This document shows, piece by piece, positions 60,599-64,000 of a DNA stretch of 64,000 bases. The notes beneath the pieces were generated by a model. That model did not search any database, was not told the DNA's origin, and saw only the letters and a list, made by a program, of their open reading frames with translations. Position numbers and translations under genes: made by a program. The stretch spans positions 55,183,075 through 55,247,074 of the forward strand of contig OU744725.1 of NCBI GenBank assembly GCA_916613615.1, read 5' to 3'. This stretch comes from Steromphala cineraria. Its lineage: Eukaryota > Mollusca > Gastropoda > Trochida > Trochidae. Each line of letters opens with the position of its first letter. The first letter of the stretch is position 1.

Positions 60599-60951
60599 AT
60601 GATTATTTACAATTGCGATGTTTTTAATAGATTCATATACAATTTTAAACTTATATGTTGAAAGACTGTTTATATATCAGTTTCTACTGCAAAGGCTTCT
60701 TCTCTGAGAATCACAGGAATTATTTCAGTCACCATTCCTGCTGAAATACACAAAACTGCTTGATAATTTTTTTTACCAAACTGACTTCTCAATCTTAAAG
60801 GAATATAAGCTGTGACTAAAGGGAATAATCCATGATTTGCCAATGGCTGCCAAGTTGTCAAGATTCAGACCCACAAATACTGGTAAAATGTCATACACTT
60901 TATAAAAGCCTTAACTTCAGACACTAATCAATTGTTACGCAGTAACAAATT

Positions 60952-61309
60952 TAAAGGGGCAGCTTTCTTAAATCTTACATTTCAAATTTTTCACTAATAA
61001 TTGTACACTAATGCTATTTTTTTTATTTAGATAGTGTCAAAAATCTCATTACACAAACTTATCATCAATAGTCTGAAAACAAATTATAAAGATCCACATA
61101 AAGTCCATTGATGACCATTTTTGTGTGAACACCTTTATATTCATTTTGTGATAAGAAAACGGGATGGCTTGGCTGAACTTTACATGATATATTTGATTTA
61201 CTACTGCTTCATTTAGTTTAAATACATTGTCTTTCAATTGGAACCATATATTTTCATTTTCTGACATCACCTTATATTCCCCCTAAAAATGTGCTACTGC
61301 CCCTTTAAA
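60952..61309 (+). mobile_element. TTAA-flanked MITE, copy j
   Basis: Starts TTAAAGGGGCAG, then lacks the GTAGCACG word, and ends GTGCTACTGCCCCTTTAA. GGCGGCCAT is decayed to TGATGACCAT. An older copy. Confidence 0.8.
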
Positions 61310-61960
61310 ATTTGCTATTAATGAGAATGAATTTAAACCAAGAACATTCATAAGCTATTCAAACCATCCTAAGTCATAACTTAATTGTTAGCAAAGGAAA
61401 CGTTTCAAAGGATTCAAGATCCGCTTTACTATTGAACAATTCACTTTTCATGAAATGTTCCAGTTTAGTGTCATTTGTTTCCATATAGCTAAATATGACA
61501 TAAATCATGATAAAATATAAAAATATACATTGACAATTGATTATTATTATTCATACACTGATTGAAAAGAAACATCCGCTGACAAAAAAAGACAGGAAAA
61601 ACTAAAATGAACAAAAGTGAATTGAAGTTTACATATTTGGGCCTAAAATGTCTTTATCAGACTAAAATAATTTTCAAATTGATAATTATAATGTAGACAT
61701 GCATACACTCCCTTTAGATTCCTCATATAACTGTTGAAGCCCTCAAATAGATAATCGGAATAATCAGAATATTTGGAGAGAATCGATTATCATTTGAATA
61801 AAGGCAGGAACTTTGAACAGCAGTAAATTAGCTGGCCATTAATGAAGCACGGAAACTAATTTGAAGTTCTTCCTCTCTGCCGGTAGTGCCTTTGTTCCTA
61901 CACTTCTCCAGTTTAATTCCCATCTGCCAGAAATAACCACTAGTCTCACCTCAATATGGA

Positions 61961-62525
61961 CTTTAGGAAGTGTGTGATCTATAGAGAGGATATTATATGA
62001 GTGTTCATGTCATACCATTTTAATGTAACAAGTGTCTTAGCATTAGTAGTTACTGAGCAAGAGTGAGATTTATCTGAATCAGGCCTTCAAAAATGGGCCA
62101 TGTTTAGAAGAAGTATAGAGAAGATATTATATGAGTGTCAATGCCATACTATTTCAATGTCATGAATGTCTAAACATTAGTATTTTCTGAGCATGGGCGA
62201 TGGATATCTGAATCAGGCCTTCTACAAAATGGTCATGCTAAGGTCAAAAATATATCTTAAGAGTGTAAATATGGACTTTAGGAAGTGTGTGAACTATAGA
62301 GAGGATATTATATGAGTGTCCATGTCATACCATTTTAATGTAACAAGTGTCTTAGCATTAGTATTTACTGAGCAAGAGTGAGATTTATCTAAATCAGGTC
62401 TTCAAAAATGGGCCATGTTTAGATATAGAGAAGATATTATATGCATGAGTGTCACTGCCATACCATTTTAATGTCATAAATGTTTAAACATTAGTATTTT
62501 CTGAGCATGGGCTATGGATATCTGT
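61961..62525. repeat. Tandem array of about 150-bp units, four copies
   Basis: Each unit has AGAGA(G/A)GATATTATATGAGT, TCATACCATTTTAATGT, TTAGCATTAGTA, CTGAGCA(A/T)G and ATCAGGCCTTC. AAAAATGGGCCATGTTTAGA is present in two. It is related to the arms of the 5030-5312 fold-back family (GAGGATATTATATGAGTGNCCATG). Confidence 0.8.
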
Positions 62526-62612
62526 TACCCAGTCCTGACCGAAAACAAACCAGTCCTGGCAAAAAGTAGCCAGTCAAGGACTGGCGGACGGGCTATATCT
62601 TAAACACTGCTG
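62524..62612 (-). repeat. CCAGTCCTTG dispersed repeat, copy 2
   Basis: Reverse complement of 49457-49550 through AGTCCTGGCAAAAAGTAGCC and AGTCAAGGACTGGC. It directly follows the 61961-62525 array. Confidence 0.75.
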
Positions 62613-63395
62613 TTTACCTTTAAAAACAAACAACTGTTCTTTTATAGGTACAACTAATTTCAAATTTTAAAAAAATCAGAAAATCTTGAAAAACACGAAT
62701 ATTTCATGTGCAGTATGAAACATAAAAAAAATTCTACGCAGTTACCTTTTCAAACCAAAAAAACAACCAATTTAAGTGCCTTTAGATTTCACTGTCTTTT
62801 CTTTTTCAATGTGCATTTTAAAACCTAATGTGAAGTACAAAGTTAAAACAAAGATTAATAATTTTCCCCTAAAGGTTTTCCTAAACTCTGCAAGTACATT
62901 TCTCTTCGACTAGCTAAGAAACTGATCCAAGGTTAAAGTGTAGTTCTATGAATAATTCACACAATTAATCCAACCATTCTCTGAATGCTTAACTACAACA
63001 ATTGTTGAAGCGTAATTGCCTAGTAAATCTAAAAACGTCCATAGCAAATAGTCACATGATATATATGCAAATACATGCGGTAGCTGATACTTTAAGTTGG
63101 GCCAACATTATAGGTGTGTGTAACATATTTTTTGGAAGGAAATAATTGTACCATTTGTTCATTCTTTACGAGATGGATTAGTATAGATATCTTAAAAAAA
63201 TCAAACTTGGGAAAAATTACATTGAATGGCTCTAAAGTATGCTAGCTCTTACCATGAAACTAATCTCATCCTGTCAAGAATTTGAAAAATACTGGATTCA
63301 AGATAAACACAAACCACAATTTTGCAAATTTCAAAATCAAATTTTAAAATTCAAGGAATTTTCAAAAACCAAGAAAGAATGTCAAGTATTTATTT

Positions 63396-63540
63396 AAGGA
63401 TTGTTTTACATGTTTTGTGCCTCTATCGATGTATAACAGCAACAAATTGTATAAAATCGCGTAGCGTAGCGCAGCGATTTTATACAAAATTTGTTGCTGT
63501 TATACATCGATAGAGGCACAAAACATGTAAAACAATCCTT
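63396..63540. repeat. 145-bp near-perfect hairpin
   Basis: The left arm 63396-63460 and right arm 63474-63540 are complementary along their whole length apart from one 2-base indel (AAATTGT against AAATTTTGT). The loop is 13 bases (63461-63473, GTAGCGTAGCGCA). No terminal words are shared with the MITEs in the window. Confidence 0.92.
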
Positions 63541-64000
63541 ATAATTACAAAATCAACATTTTAACAAAGTTTTTCCTAATTATTTTCAAAAAATCTGTCA
63601 TCAATGTCGTGAAATTGTGGTTTGTTACACGAAACAATACAAAGTTGAATCAAAATTGAGAACTCCATAAACTAAAACGGCCGAAGATTTAATTTCGTTT
63701 TCGCAACCATTGACACCCATGCAATCACAATTCGTTTTAACCGGAATCCGCATTTTCGGAATAACCCTAATTAGCATATCACACGACGTTCAAAATGTCC
63801 GCCGTTTGCCGAGCGAACAAGCTTGAGGACTCGTAGTTATTTAAATGCAATCTTTCCGGTGAATGTATGGATTGTGTTAGGGAGAAGAATGTATTTACTT
63901 GTTACAAACGCAGGTGGGAAATGATAAGATATGTTATATCTGTCTTTGCAACAGAACGTAACTCGCAACTGTCAAAACCGAACTGTTGCGTCAAGTGATT
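63541..64000. other. Window-edge sequence, CpG-containing, no gene called
   Basis: It has more CpG than the surrounding introns. A plus-strand ATG at about 63799 opens only a 13-codon frame. I see nothing I can support. Confidence 0.4.

Larger units (their letters stand above)
42846..64000. other. PDE3: Upstream intron or 5' flank of PDE3; no exon recognised
   Basis: The traced 5' exon begins with a phase-0 acceptor, so at least one further exon exists upstream. I read the minus strand for the hydrophobic membrane segments and the RRRSSCVSL-like motif of PDE3 N-termini and found neither. The longest open frame (51619-52053, plus) has no recognisable family. Stretches between the annotated repeats, for example 44600-46590, 48252-49450, 49560-53170 and 62620-63390, show nothing I can support. 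Confidence 0.6.

Noticed and set aside
60670..60861. Minus-strand hydrophobic frame as the missing PDE3 membrane exon
   Set aside because: Short, no resemblance to PDE3 N-terminal segments, and no phase-0 donor fitting exon 1.
63799..63840. Plus-strand start of a new gene near the window end
   Set aside because: The frame closes after 13 codons, and no donor or similarity was visible.

Overview
This is a eukaryotic window: AT-rich, intron-bearing and dense in short non-autonomous transposons. One protein-coding gene is recognised. It lies on the minus strand and encodes a PDE3-type (cGMP-inhibited class) 3',5'-cyclic nucleotide phosphodiesterase. I traced 11 coding exons from 42845 down to the stop codon at 20950. 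They join in phase into 2445 nt, which is 814 codons plus a stop. The part present covers a phosphoserine-rich regulatory region, the whole catalytic domain with the PDE3-specific insert, and an acidic/coiled-coil tail. The N-terminal membrane-association exons were not found; they are upstream of 42845, inside or beyond the window. The repeat families (a TAGCTCATCAGG element ending in GGACGGACG tracts, a repeat with runs of CAGACAGACTGAC, and the short AAGGGAGNTAACTC motif) resemble those I associate with molluscs, probably a bivalve. That assignment is inference from repeat style; no species can be named.

Layout. 1-20180: sequence 3' of the gene with no recognised gene. It holds TTAA-flanked MITEs, a fold-back family carrying three perfect CRE palindromes per copy, a 1.3-kb element with terminal and internal GGGGCAAAG palindromes, a decayed Tc1-like transposon with another MITE nested in it, a TACCGTAT-ended MITE, and several minisatellites. 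20182-42845: PDE3 3' end and coding exons. The introns contain tandem arrays (notably about 17 units of 37-42 bp at 33.66-34.37 kb), MITEs, and partial duplications of exon edges. 42846-64000: upstream intron or 5' flank with no exon I can support. It holds an 11 x 35-bp minisatellite, two arrays of about 145-bp units inside TAGCTCATCAGG elements (one nested in a TTAA MITE), three more TACCGTAT-ended MITEs, a tRNA-like relic, and a 145-bp near-perfect hairpin.

The functional content is the single enzyme gene, which would hydrolyse cAMP (and cGMP) at a membrane compartment. Three single CRE palindromes (two intronic, one upstream) and PKA/Akt-type phosphosites fit cAMP feedback control, but this is inferred from sequence only. 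No operon, CRISPR array, rRNA or intact tRNA gene was seen.
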